Part shown: piece after piece, positions 31,201 through 39,445 of the stretch
Layout: each line of letters opens with the position of its first letter
Numbering within the stretch: the first letter of the stretch is position 1
Assembly: GCF_022601715.1 (NCBI RefSeq)
Contig: NZ_JAKVIM010000008.1
Coordinates: 1-64,000, forward strand
From: Acinetobacter zhairuonensis
Lineage (GTDB): Bacteria > Pseudomonadota > Gammaproteobacteria > Pseudomonadales > Moraxellaceae
Length of the DNA: 64,000 bases
Direction of reading: 5' to 3'
Notes under the pieces: generated by a model
Seen by the model: only the letters and a program-made list of their open reading frames with translations
Databases searched by the model: none
Told to the model about the DNA's origin: nothing
Position numbers and translations under genes: made by a program

Positions 31201-31665
31201 ATCTAGGGTCAATGATTTACTGAATAAGGGACTTTTCTGCTGCCACTCTTTAAACAAAATTTCACTAATTTCTGGCACAGTCTTATTCATAAACACCCGA
31301 CTATTTCGTCGTTTATGCCAAAGTGAAGTTGGATCTTGTAAGGTCAGCTGATAGAGGGTAAATGCACCATCGCTATAAATTTGGCTGGCTTGGGTAATAA
31401 TACCGGTGAGACGAGTATATTGCCCCATATCCGTAACTTGATCGACAGCCACCTGACAACCAATAAACTGCTTTAGTGCCAGCTGTACTGTTGCAGATAA
31501 GCAGGTAAGACGGACATTCAATTCACCATTTAAAACATGCTTTCCTTCAATCCGCTGCAAAAATACCTGCGTATTGAGTTCCACATTCGAAAATTGAACA
31601 TGAATAGCCCTTTTCAGTGTAGTTAAACCAAGCTGGTCTAAAACACTTTGGATATGATTCAACAT
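28270..31665 (-). CDS. vgrG: Type VI secretion spike protein VgrG
   Basis: Trimeric tip of the T6SS needle, 1131 aa. The gp27-like part covers about 1-410; the gp5-like OB fold about 440-530 (WVDVLTPWAGEGYGARFLPR, VVIDFFDGCIDRPFVLGRI); a DUF2345 beta-stalk about 865-1000 (repeats such as GIALTTPENIIL, GSINLSAQKNI). Between the last two lies an unusual mostly helical insert of about 250 residues (620-850). The C-terminus adds about 100 residues and ends with a Cys/His/Asp cluster (CCGGDDDHNHAHD, 1098-1110). No T6SS core genes or PAAR gene lie in the window, so it is an orphan vgrG island with its own cargo. Confidence 0.93.
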   Translation of the reverse strand: MLNHIQSVLDQLGLTTLKRAIHVQFSNVELNTQVFLQRIEGKHVLNGELNVRLTCLSATVQLALKQFIGCQVAVDQVTDMGQYTRLTGIITQASQIYSDGAFTLYQLTLQDPTSLWHKRRNSRVFMNKTVPEISEILFKEWQQKSPLFSKSLTLDLSKLSENYDIRPFVMQSNESDYQFLTRLWRSEGINWWVDEQHLIIPQVLQMIEPQILRLVDNNQHFSALQRGSIRFHRSHATERFDSMMSFTAHRQLQSTASYVQRWQADSLTQDDGAGSVLSSHQHSQLFENESLSLEQAWSTSPAWVADLNGEDQATASNSQQLDKLNSNLSAYQALQSKYFKAQTTVRDAHVGYWFSLQDHPEVDLHAEGDRQFLICEKHFYNQNNLPVELNQRLTHLFEQANLACLKQDERQFSELLLIRRQVKLVPEFDLLKHRPAAHPQHARVVGPEGEEIHVDEWGRIKVRFLFTREQDHQHHDGAGSNENDTDSAWVDVLTPWAGEGYGARFLPRIGELVVIDFFDGCIDRPFVLGRIHEAQRSPTKFDVKGQLPATKKLSGIRSQEVSGTGFNQLRFDDTTGQISTQLQSSHGASQLNLGNLSHPKETEQSSGRGEGFELRTDAWGAVRAGKGMLISTYAQEQAIADHLEAAQAQSLLSQSYDSMKMLSEVAVKQQADALNVIHRLPKFIQSLELKTTGQALESTLNLFKESMNKDPIYALKDCGGFIEDIGALGGDAKCAVEEFNAFFSDAKDSVENLKAFIENVEEHGTDIVKGKLASIKDRIQQNPFESIKEVGKVLANVDIQDFDLMSTCGTFHKGSKLEVTPSKALDSLQGFMEGYTQGLERSSDAKQQEQGKIFRQALMLLASPNGIALTTPENIILQASQDIAESASGSINLSAQKNIIGHAQDKISLFAAQKGFRAFAAKGKLELQAQDDAIEVIAKKVIKLISTEDKIELTSPKEIVLTAGGSQLKINADGVFSTTGGKFESKAGQHSFVSGATVNAELPKMPESGIFSRRFDFSELVNSDLLKDGFKYKVINHAKKTEYIGFLDQFARTGRIFSDNPDSVEILLLGKNDDSSDKLQLIEEVITEGQGHGSDETCCGGDDDHNHAHDSDENIEDTDLKADFESFGLKG

Positions 31666-31816
31666 AGTTGTAATTCGTTATTAAAGTTATAGGTATATAA
31701 AGCGCGACATTCTAATGAATTGCTTAAATAAAGGTCTAGTGTTTTTTGTCGTATTTTATTCTAGACACAAATCATGATGCGATTATCTCACATTAATTTT
31801 ACCAGTATCTCCAATC

Positions 31817-31840
31817 ACAAAGGGGCTAAAGCCCCTTTGT
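31817..31840 (-). terminator. Terminator after maeA
   Basis: A perfect 10-bp stem ACAAAGGGGC/GCCCCTTTGT with a TAAA/TTTA loop, 22 bases past the malic enzyme stop. The T-run is short, but stem strength makes termination likely in both directions. Confidence 0.7.
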
Positions 31841-31861
31841 TATTTCCATCTATACAATCAC

Positions 31862-33562
31862 TTAGAAAGTAATGCGACGGTACTGACGATATTCAGGTTT
31901 CCAGAAATTGGCTTCAATCGCTTCATGCAATAATTCATCACTGACCATGGGTGCAACGCCTGCTTCCATTGCCGCTTTTGCCACTTTAAAGGCAATGATT
32001 TTAGAAACTTGCTGAATCTCATTAATATCTGGCAATAAATCTGCATCAGGATTACTGAGTTTTGGTGAGCAATCTGCCAAAGCATTACTGGATGCTATGA
32101 GCATGCTGTCTGTCACACGAGTAGCCCCTGAAGCCACTACGCCTAAACCAATACCCGGGAAAATATACGAGTTATTGCACTGTGAAATCTGATAAATCTT
32201 GCCTTGATAATTTACAGGTGCAAATGGGCTACCTGTCGCGATCAATGCTCGTCCCTCAGTCCATTGCACGATGTCAGATGGCACCGCTTCAACTCGTGAG
32301 GTTGGATTCGACAAAGGCAACACAATTGGTGATTCACAATTGCTTGCCAAAGTTCTAATCACCTCTTCCGTAAATAAACCAGGCTGACCCGAAACACCGA
32401 TCAACACGGTTGGTTTGGCATGTTTCACCACATCCAATAAAGAAATGTGTTCTTCAACATTACCCCAAGCCGCGATTGCTTCAGGTTGTTGTGCCAATTT
32501 ACGCTGGAAGTCCAACAAGTTCGGTTGATTTTCAGTGATTAAACCAAAGCGATCGACCATAAACACACGCGCACGTGCTTCAGTTTCAGTTAAACCTTCA
32601 GCCACCATTTGCGCAACAATTTGCTCTGCAATACCACAACCTGCAGAACCCGCACCCAAGAAAGTAATAATCTGGTCTTTCAGTTGCTTGCCTGCTGCAC
32701 GCGATGCTGCAATCAAGCTGCCGACTGAAACTGCTGCAGTACCTTGAATATCATCATTAAAGCAACACACCTGATCACGGTATTTGTTTAACAACGGCAT
32801 GGCATTATTTTGCGCAAAATCTTCGAACTGGATCAGTGCTTTTGGCCAGCGACGTTTAATGGCCGCCATCACTTCATCGACAAAGTTGTAGTATTCCTCA
32901 CCACTGATGCGTGGCTGACTCCAACCCATATAAATCGGATCATTCAAGAGCTGTTGATTATTGGTCCCCACATCTATCGTAATCGGCAAGGTATAAGCAG
33001 GGCTGATGCCACCACATGCGGTATACAGCGACAATTTACCAATAGGAATACCCATGCCACCAATGCCTTGATCACCTAAGCCCAAGATGCGTTCACCGTC
33101 AGTGATCACAATTACTTTGACATTTTTCTTATTCACGTTATGCAAAATGTCATCGATGTGCGCACGGTCAGGATAGGAAATAAAAATCCCGCGATGACGG
33201 CGATAGATATCCGAGAAGCGCTGACACGCCTCTCCTACGGTTGGAGTGTAAATAATCGGCATCATCTCACTAAGATGATTTTCAATCAGGTGATAAAACA
33301 GGGTTTCATTGGTGTCTTGAATATTGCGCAGGTAAATGTGCTTATTAATCTCATCATTGAAAGCACAGTATTGCTGATATGAGCGCTGACTTTGCTCTTC
33401 AATCGACTCAATCACATGAGGAACCAAACCATGCAGATTAAAGCGAGTACGTTCTTCTTCTGTAAAAGCAGAGCCTTTATTTAATAATGGGAGTTCTAAC
33501 AGGGTGTTTCCAGCATACGGGATATATAAAGGGTGTTTCGTCTTCAATTGTGCAGTTGTCAT
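31862..33562 (-). CDS. maeA: NAD-dependent malic enzyme
   Basis: Converts malate to pyruvate and CO2 with NAD+, feeding gluconeogenesis and acetyl-CoA supply. The 566-aa length matches E. coli MaeA. Visible features: the early [18 protein letters not shown], the malate-binding [32 protein letters not shown], and the nucleotide-binding [15 protein letters not shown]. The start at 33562 (MTTAQLK) gives the family length and has GAGACT upstream. Monocistronic with its own terminator. Confidence 0.95.
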   Translation of the reverse strand: MTTAQLKTKHPLYIPYAGNTLLELPLLNKGSAFTEEERTRFNLHGLVPHVIESIEEQSQRSYQQYCAFNDEINKHIYLRNIQDTNETLFYHLIENHLSEMMPIIYTPTVGEACQRFSDIYRRHRGIFISYPDRAHIDDILHNVNKKNVKVIVITDGERILGLGDQGIGGMGIPIGKLSLYTACGGISPAYTLPITIDVGTNNQQLLNDPIYMGWSQPRISGEEYYNFVDEVMAAIKRRWPKALIQFEDFAQNNAMPLLNKYRDQVCCFNDDIQGTAAVSVGSLIAASRAAGKQLKDQIITFLGAGSAGCGIAEQIVAQMVAEGLTETEARARVFMVDRFGLITENQPNLLDFQRKLAQQPEAIAAWGNVEEHISLLDVVKHAKPTVLIGVSGQPGLFTEEVIRTLASNCESPIVLPLSNPTSRVEAVPSDIVQWTEGRALIATGSPFAPVNYQGKIYQISQCNNSYIFPGIGLGVVASGATRVTDSMLIASSNALADCSPKLSNPDADLLPDINEIQQVSKIIAFKVAKAAMEAGVAPMVSDELLHEAIEANFWKPEYRQYRRITF

Positions 33563-33994
33563 AACCAGTCTCAGTGTGCGTAATCCTCTCAACAGGATTA
33601 CATAACATCATCAAATTTCCTTCGATTCGGCGTATAGCTTAGACCTGTTTTTTGAGAAACGTATATTTAGTTATGTGATAATGGTATGGAGTTAATTTCG
33701 CTATTAAATAAAGATTTATTCATCGTTTTTATATCTTAAAATTTAAAGCATAATCAAAAAATATTGCTGATATATTCATTATTTTGAGTAAATTTAGCAA
33801 ATTAACCGTCAAAACCCAAGATTAAAAATATAGATATTTTCTATTACATTAATTTCATATTCTTAATCCATGCTTTTAAGTATGTATTTTTTTATATGAT
33901 GTATAAAGAAGCTAAAATTATATATAAATCAATATAAAACAGTTGTTTATTAAAATTTAAGACTTTTGGCTAATTTATTCAGCAATTTTCAGGC
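33563..33994. other. 432-bp intergenic region upstream of maeA
   Basis: Very AT-rich with no open frame of note. It should contain the maeA promoter near its left end and the 3' end of the DUF2798 transcript; I could not single out convincing promoter or operator elements. Confidence 0.5.
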
Positions 33995-34279
33995 TTACTT
34001 CGGTGGTTGATTCGGCGGCATCTCTACAAACAACCCTGTTAGCTTCCGCACCAAGGGCAGCATGACCAAGACCACAGGATAAGCAATGGCCCATGACATC
34101 ATCCAAGCCGAAAACCAAAGTGAAAGGAATACATCACTCCACCCCAAGTTACGTAACATATTAATAAAGGAAATAATGCCACTCATTAGACAGGAGAGGA
34201 AAAAAGGCATGACAAAGCCGACAAATTTGGCAGGTAGTTTGGGAATATTACCGATAATTTTCGGACGTTGATTGGTCAT
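33995..34279 (-). CDS. DUF2798 family small membrane protein
   Basis: Protein of about 94 aa with two hydrophobic helices separated by a short polar loop (GFVMPFFLSCLMSGIISFIN and AWMMSWAIAYPVVLVMLPLV). The sequence FVMPFFLSCLMS and ending AYPVVLVMLPLVRKL match DUF2798, whose function is unknown. Start at 34279 (MTNQRP) has GGAT upstream; an ATG 9 bases earlier is an alternative. It stands alone, divergent from argS. Confidence 0.8.
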   Translation of the reverse strand: MTNQRPKIIGNIPKLPAKFVGFVMPFFLSCLMSGIISFINMLRNLGWSDVFLSLWFSAWMMSWAIAYPVVLVMLPLVRKLTGLFVEMPPNQPPK

Positions 34280-34466
34280 TTTTATCATCCAAGATCCTGT
34301 ATTTATTCACTATGCCATAATTTCACCACTTTGATATGATGATTCGCAATAAAACCATTCCAGCAAACCCAAACTGAATAAAAAACATTCTCTAGAAAGG
34401 ACTCACCTAAACAGTCCGAAATTTGCTATATTTGCTGTTTTTCTGCGATATTTATTTTCGACTCAT

Positions 34467-36257
34467 ATGAACACGGCAATCCAAGCAGCGCTCGATCATG
34501 CAGTGCAATCCCTTCAAGCGGAAGGCGTACTCCCATCTGACTGGAACAACAACAGCAATTTGACGCGTACCAAAGACCGAAGCCACGGGGATTTCGCATC
34601 GAATATCGCCATGATTGGTGCTAAAGCTGCGGGTATCAAGCCACGTGATTTGGCCGAAAAAATTCTCGCAGCCCTGCCTGAAGTCGCTGACATCAGCAAA
34701 GCAGAAATCGCAGGTCCTGGCTTTATTAACTTCTTTTTAAATGCAGATCAGCGTTTTGCGGTACTGGATCAAATCCAAGCGCAAAGCGCTGAATTTGGTC
34801 GCACTCAAGTGAATGCAGAAAAACGCATTCAAGTGGAATTTGTTTCTGCAAACCCGACTTCAAGTCTGCATGTAGGACATGGTCGTGGTGCGGCTTACGG
34901 CATGACTGTAGCCAACTTGCTTGAAGCGACTGGGGCAAAAGTTGATCGTGAATATTATGTCAATGACGCAGGTCGTCAGATGGACATTTTAGCGACTTCA
35001 ACCTATTTACGTTACCTCGAATTAGCAGGTCAGGAACTGGTTTTCCCTAAAAATGCCTATCAAGGTGACTACGTTAAAGAAATCGCGCAAAGCATTATTG
35101 ACCAAGACGGCAATGCTTATGTACATCCTGTTGCAGACGTGTATAAAGATGTACCAGAAGATGTGCAATATGCTGAAGAACTGGATGCTGAAGGCAATAA
35201 AGTGGTGCTTTCTGGTGACAAAGAAAAACATATCGATGGCTTGATTTTCAATTCACAACAATTGACTGGCGAAGGCTATCGCGTTTTCCATCAAGCAGCA
35301 CTGAAAGCCATTTTGGATGACATCAAAGATGACCTTGGTGAATTCGGTGTGACTTTTAATCAATGGTTCAGCGAAGCATCTTTGACTGAAAAAATTGATG
35401 AAGCCCTACAAACCCTCGATCAACGTGGTTTCTTATACGAAAAAGAAGGCAACATCTGGTTCAAATCAACTGAGTTTGGCGATGAGAAAGACCGTGTCGT
35501 GAAACGTCGCAATGGTCAAACCACGTATTTCGCCTCTGATATTGCTTACCACTTGAATAAATTGCAACGTGGCTATACAGACTTGCTTGATATCTGGGGT
35601 TCTGACCACCACGGCTATATCTCTCGTGTAAAAGCTGCCATTGATGCAATGGGCTATGACTCGAAAAAACTTACGGTTTTATTGGTACAGTTCGTGAGCT
35701 TATGGCGTAGCGGCGAGATGGTACAAATGTCTTCTCGTTCAGGTCAATTTGTGACTTTACGCGACCTGCGTAAAGAAGTCGGTAATGATGCAGCGCGTTT
35801 CTACTATGTAATGCGTAAATCTGAACAACACATTGACTTTGACTTGGATCTTGCAGTTTCGCAAAGCAAAGACAATGCGGTGTACTACATTCAATATGCG
35901 CATGCCCGTATCTGCCGTATGCTTGAAAAAGCAGCGACAATGAACGTGAATTTCAGTGCTGAAACTGCGCGTCAATTTGCCAACAAACTTGAGCTAGAAG
36001 CAGAAACTGAAATTCTTGCCAAACTGGCGGCCTACCCTGAAGTGGTTGCACGTGCTGCCAATGCGTATGAACCGCATCAGGTGGGTAACTACTTGAAAGA
36101 ATTGGCTGCTTTATTCCATGGCTGGTATAATGAGCACAAAGTACTGAATGATGATGCTGAACTTACACAAGCACGTCTCTTACTTTCAGTAAACGTACAA
36201 CAAGTATTACGCAATGGTTTAGAATTATTAGGTGTATCTGCACCTGAGACGATGTGA
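34467..36257 (+). CDS. argS: Arginyl-tRNA synthetase
   Basis: Charges tRNA-Arg with arginine. The 596-aa protein has the class I HIGH-type motif in SANPTSSLHVGHGRGAAYG (about residues 129-147) and the N-terminal Add-1 domain. The KMSKS position reads VQMSSRSGQ, the known variant of many ArgRS enzymes that lack the canonical lysine. The C-terminal helical anticodon-binding domain begins near DNAVYYIQYAHARI. Expected length and an intact frame. Confidence 0.97.
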   Translation: MNTAIQAALDHAVQSLQAEGVLPSDWNNNSNLTRTKDRSHGDFASNIAMIGAKAAGIKPRDLAEKILAALPEVADISKAEIAGPGFINFFLNADQRFAVLDQIQAQSAEFGRTQVNAEKRIQVEFVSANPTSSLHVGHGRGAAYGMTVANLLEATGAKVDREYYVNDAGRQMDILATSTYLRYLELAGQELVFPKNAYQGDYVKEIAQSIIDQDGNAYVHPVADVYKDVPEDVQYAEELDAEGNKVVLSGDKEKHIDGLIFNSQQLTGEGYRVFHQAALKAILDDIKDDLGEFGVTFNQWFSEASLTEKIDEALQTLDQRGFLYEKEGNIWFKSTEFGDEKDRVVKRRNGQTTYFASDIAYHLNKLQRGYTDLLDIWGSDHHGYISRVKAAIDAMGYDSKKLTVLLVQFVSLWRSGEMVQMSSRSGQFVTLRDLRKEVGNDAARFYYVMRKSEQHIDFDLDLAVSQSKDNAVYYIQYAHARICRMLEKAATMNVNFSAETARQFANKLELEAETEILAKLAAYPEVVARAANAYEPHQVGNYLKELAALFHGWYNEHKVLNDDAELTQARLLLSVNVQQVLRNGLELLGVSAPETM

Positions 36258-36310
36258 TTAACAAAGTAACGCTTTGCGCATCGTCACAAGACCGAAAGCT
36301 ACGCTTGAGG

Positions 36311-36364
36311 TAGCCATGTAAGTCAATTTTACATGGCTAATTTGCTCAGGGCTTTGCTCTGAGC
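36311..36364 (+). other. Two hairpins between argS and the SPOR gene
   Basis: First stem TAGCCATGTAA/TTACATGGCTA (36311-36321 with 36329-36339), second GCTCAG/CTGAGC (36344-36349 with 36359-36364). Neither has a T-run, so they are more likely processing or stabilising elements than terminators. Confidence 0.45.
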
Positions 36365-36398
36365 CGCCTTGTAAAAAGATAAGAAGAGGAATTTCCAC

Positions 36399-37013
36399 GT
36401 GTTTGGAAAAACGCAACGCGGTGTTTCAGAACGACCAAATAAACCGAAGAAACCCCTAATTCCAGCGTGGTTAGGTACGCTTGTGGTGATTCTCATCGTA
36501 CTGAGTTTTGCCGTGGCTTTAATGCTATGGAAACCGTGGGCACCTGTTCAACCTAAAAACCAAGTCACGTCTGAGCATTATCAGGAAGAAACCAACAAGG
36601 ATTATCGTTTTTATGATTTGTTGCCGCAGCAGCAAGTCACCCCGATTCCAGAACAAGCCATTCCTGAAAGCAAAGATCAAAGTACCGTTGTGATTGTAGA
36701 AGCGCCTCGAGCTGAAACAGCAGCAAGTAGTGCTGCACCTGATTCGATTGAGGCACAAATCAATGCAACTCCTGCAGAACGTACGCCAAGCTATATTTTA
36801 CAGGTGCGCAGCTATCCAGACCCTGACAGTGCTGATGCACGTCGTGCCGAAATCATCTTGAATGGTTTATCTGCCGATGTAGTTAAAACTGTTGAAGGTG
36901 GTAAAACTTGGTATCGCGTGGTATCAGGACCGTATGACACGCAAGAGGCAGCCGTAATTGCACAACAAACCTTGCAACATAGCGGCATTGATTCGATTGT
37001 GGTCAAACGCTAA
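36399..37013 (+). CDS. SPOR-domain membrane protein
   Basis: Protein of 204 aa: a short cytoplasmic N-terminus, one membrane helix (about 24-45, LGTLVVILIVLSFAVALMLW), a Pro/Gln/Ala-rich periplasmic linker, and a C-terminal SPOR domain (about 128-204, SYILQVRSYPDPDSADARRA ... WYRVVSGPYDTQEAA). SPOR domains bind denuded glycan strands at the division site, as in FtsN or DedD. It starts at GTG with AGAGGA upstream. Position after argS is conserved in many gammaproteobacteria with an FtsN-like gene, so it is a candidate FtsN analogue; not proven. Confidence 0.88.
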   Translation: MFGKTQRGVSERPNKPKKPLIPAWLGTLVVILIVLSFAVALMLWKPWAPVQPKNQVTSEHYQEETNKDYRFYDLLPQQQVTPIPEQAIPESKDQSTVVIVEAPRAETAASSAAPDSIEAQINATPAERTPSYILQVRSYPDPDSADARRAEIILNGLSADVVKTVEGGKTWYRVVSGPYDTQEAAVIAQQTLQHSGIDSIVVKR

Positions 37014-37021
37014 AACAACAT

Positions 37022-37051
37022 AAAAAAAAGATGCCTCGGCATCTTTTTTTT
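37022..37051 (+). terminator. Terminator after the SPOR gene
   Basis: Stem GATGCC/GGCATC extended by an A-run and T-run on either side, starting 9 bases past the stop codon; can act in both directions and also closes the convergent GST gene. Confidence 0.9.
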
Positions 37052-37064
37052 ATGTCTTGCATCT

Positions 37065-37709
37065 CTATAACGCCTGCTCTTTGCTGAGTGCCCGCGCATA
37101 GGCAGGACGCTGTGCAATCCGTTGCAGAAAAGCTTGAATATTGGGGTAATTGCCATGCGCTCGAGTCATGAGTGCCTGTAAAGGAAAACTCATTTGGATA
37201 TCTGCAAAGGAAAATGTACCTGCAAAATAATCATGGTCAGCCAAATAGGTTTCTAAAAACTGGATATGATCTTTTAAGCGCGGCTGAATAAATGCGGCTT
37301 TTACCCCTGCGGTAATTTTCTTTGCCACAGGCTTGACCAGAAATGGGACATGTTGCGGCACGTTACTCATCACCAACTGCATCACCAACAACGGCATTAA
37401 TGAGCCTTCGGCATAATGCATCCAGTAACGGTATTGCTGCTGTTGGGCTTGATCCTGTGGCTTAAACTGTTGCTGTGTATCATACTGTTCTTGCAGATAT
37501 TCCAAAATTACCGCCGACTCAGCAATATTCTCTTCCCCATCGCTTAATACGGGTGCCTTACCCAAAGGATGAACCTGTTTCAGTTCAGGTGGTGCAGCCA
37601 AGGTTGCCAAGCGGCGATAAAATTTGATTTGATAGCTGAGATTTAACTCTTCTAAAGCCCATAAAATACGAAAAGAGCGTGATTGCTCCAAATGATGTAA
37701 GGTAATCAT
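37065..37709 (-). CDS. Glutathione S-transferase
   Basis: Soluble enzyme of 214 aa. The N-terminal thioredoxin-like domain (about 1-80) has LEQSRSFRILWALEEL, with Ser as the likely glutathione-activating residue, and the conserved cis-Pro region GKAPVLSDGEENIAESAVIL. The C-terminal all-helical domain spans about 95-210. The substrate is unknown. Convergent with the SPOR gene. Confidence 0.9.
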   Translation of the reverse strand: MITLHHLEQSRSFRILWALEELNLSYQIKFYRRLATLAAPPELKQVHPLGKAPVLSDGEENIAESAVILEYLQEQYDTQQQFKPQDQAQQQQYRYWMHYAEGSLMPLLVMQLVMSNVPQHVPFLVKPVAKKITAGVKAAFIQPRLKDHIQFLETYLADHDYFAGTFSFADIQMSFPLQALMTRAHGNYPNIQAFLQRIAQRPAYARALSKEQAL

Positions 37710-37773
37710 GCCCTTGCCTCGACTAAAGAAACTGGGACAACCACCAAAGTAGCAGTCATCTCCATGAAAAATA

Positions 37774-37794
37774 AAGCCTGATTAGATCAGGCTT
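37774..37794 (-). terminator. Terminator that includes the osmC stop codon
   Basis: Stem AAGCCTGAT/ATCAGGCTT with a 3-nt loop, followed by TTATTTTTC on the minus strand. The TAA stop of the upstream OsmC gene (37782-37784) lies at the loop, so coding sequence forms one arm. Confidence 0.8.
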
Positions 37795-38180
37795 GTGCGT
37801 ATTTCTAAACTACGTAATAAGGTCTTAGTGACAGGTGTTTTCGCACTGATCTCTAGAACTTTTTGCTGTAACTCTTCAGATAAGTGCTGCTGAAAGGACA
37901 AACGTCGCTCAATCCATTCCCGCCCTTCTTTATTGCTATGAAAATCCACTTCCACGCTAAAAGCACCGAAATCAATTTGCTTATGCTGTGCATACATACG
38001 CAAAGTTATCATGGTGCACGACACTAAGCCTGAACAGATGAAATCGTAAGGGGCTGGACCTTGATCCTGTCCACCAAACGCAGCAGGCTTATCCGTCAAA
38101 AAATGATGGGTTCCACTTGAGATGTCGCCTAACCAATGTTCCGCACGTGTGCGTACCTGTGCTTGCGCAATAATACTCAT
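37782..38180 (-). CDS. OsmC/Ohr-family protein
   Basis: Protein of 132 aa with the OsmC fold; in other members two cysteines reduce organic peroxides. Here the first Cys is present (SGLVSCTMITLRMYA), whereas at the second position the sequence reads SAKTPVTKTLLRS with Thr in place of Cys. That is the YhfA-like subgroup, so peroxidase activity is doubtful. It is 15 bases downstream of the pirin gene and probably cotranscribed. Confidence 0.88.
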   Translation of the reverse strand: MSIIAQAQVRTRAEHWLGDISSGTHHFLTDKPAAFGGQDQGPAPYDFICSGLVSCTMITLRMYAQHKQIDFGAFSVEVDFHSNKEGREWIERRLSFQQHLSEELQQKVLEISAKTPVTKTLLRSLEIRTSLI

Positions 38181-38195
38181 CTTGCCGTTCCTTGA

Positions 38196-39143
38196 TTATT
38201 TTGAAGCTTTCATTTTTTCTGGAAAAACCGGTGCTTCTAAACGTGGTCCATCATAATCAGGAATACTGCCAAAGCGCTCATCTTGATTTATCCATTGCTC
38301 ACGCGCCAACTGCAATTCTTCTTGCGTGCGTCCAACAAAGTTCCACCACAGCAAAATAGCCGACTCAAATGGTTCTCCACCAAGCAACAGAATACGTGCG
38401 CCCTGATGCATTTCGATTGCAATTTCTTTGACACCAGGCTCCAGTGCCAACATATTATCATCATTTAATTCATGACCATTGACCACAGCTGTACCTTCTA
38501 AAGCTAAAAAGCCATATTCAAATTTTGGATTGAGTGGCAAGCGTGTAGTAGTCGACACCAAGGCTTTCATATCCACCCCCAGCAGCTCGGTATGCACTTG
38601 CACTGGGGAAGCCGTCTGCAAGAATTCACCCACCAATACCGTAAATTCAATTTGATCTTGCTCGAAATTTGGCAAGGCTGGGTAATGATCAAAACGCGCT
38701 GCCATATTTTGCTTATCATCCGGTAAAGCAATCCAGAGTTGCGCAGCATGCATGTGAGTTTCGGTTGCAGGAGCTACTTCGGTATGTGAAATACCATAAC
38801 CCGCCGTCATTAAATTGACCTGTTTTGGACGAATTAATTGTTTTGAGCCCAAGCTGTCGGTATGCATCATGGTGCCTTCAATCATCCAAGTGAAAGTTTG
38901 CAAACCAATATGCGGATGTGGGCCTACATCTAAACCATCTCCTTGCGGAAAACTCACAGGACCAGCGTGATCCAAAAAGCACCATGCACCAATCATGCGC
39001 TTGTGTCGACTCGGCAACGCGCGCTTAATGATGGTGCCTTGCCCAATTTCGGCTGAGCGTAACGGAAACTCTTGAATAAATTGGTTAATATATTTTTCGC
39101 AGTCATCAGAATCTGAAAGTTCAATATAATTACTATTGGTCAT
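38196..39143 (-). CDS. Pirin-family cupin protein
   Basis: Protein of 315 aa with two cupin domains. The metal ligands of pirins are visible: PHPHIGLQTFTWMIEG and GYGISHTE in the N-terminal cupin. Some bacterial pirins act as quercetinases, others modulate enzymes; the role here is unknown. The first 25 residues are an acidic extension relative to the shorter family members. It is first of a pirin-osmC pair. Confidence 0.9.
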   Translation of the reverse strand: MTNSNYIELSDSDDCEKYINQFIQEFPLRSAEIGQGTIIKRALPSRHKRMIGAWCFLDHAGPVSFPQGDGLDVGPHPHIGLQTFTWMIEGTMMHTDSLGSKQLIRPKQVNLMTAGYGISHTEVAPATETHMHAAQLWIALPDDKQNMAARFDHYPALPNFEQDQIEFTVLVGEFLQTASPVQVHTELLGVDMKALVSTTTRLPLNPKFEYGFLALEGTAVVNGHELNDDNMLALEPGVKEIAIEMHQGARILLLGGEPFESAILLWWNFVGRTQEELQLAREQWINQDERFGSIPDYDGPRLEAPVFPEKMKASK

Positions 39144-39445
39144 GTTGTTATCCTGAATTTTGTTTTCCCAATCACATCAGCATAACCACAACATCTGTAA
39201 AGGACTAGCTCAAATTCAAATTTGGATGCAAATCTTCAATTAAAGATTAAAAATTCAATACAATAAAATACGACTGTCTATATGCGGAATGACATTTATC
39301 CCATAGAATAAGCACAAACATCGACAAGAATAAAGAACGTATATTTACATATCCATTCCAATGAAAAATGCGCATTTTATATACAAAAACATGATAAATG
39401 TTTATTATTTCAAAAGAATACATTGTAGATACAATGGAGCAGCCT

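Noticed and set aside
24717..31665. Prophage or insertion sequence around the vgrG module
   Set aside because: No integrase, transposase, terminal repeats or structural phage genes are present apart from phage-like spike folds of VgrG.
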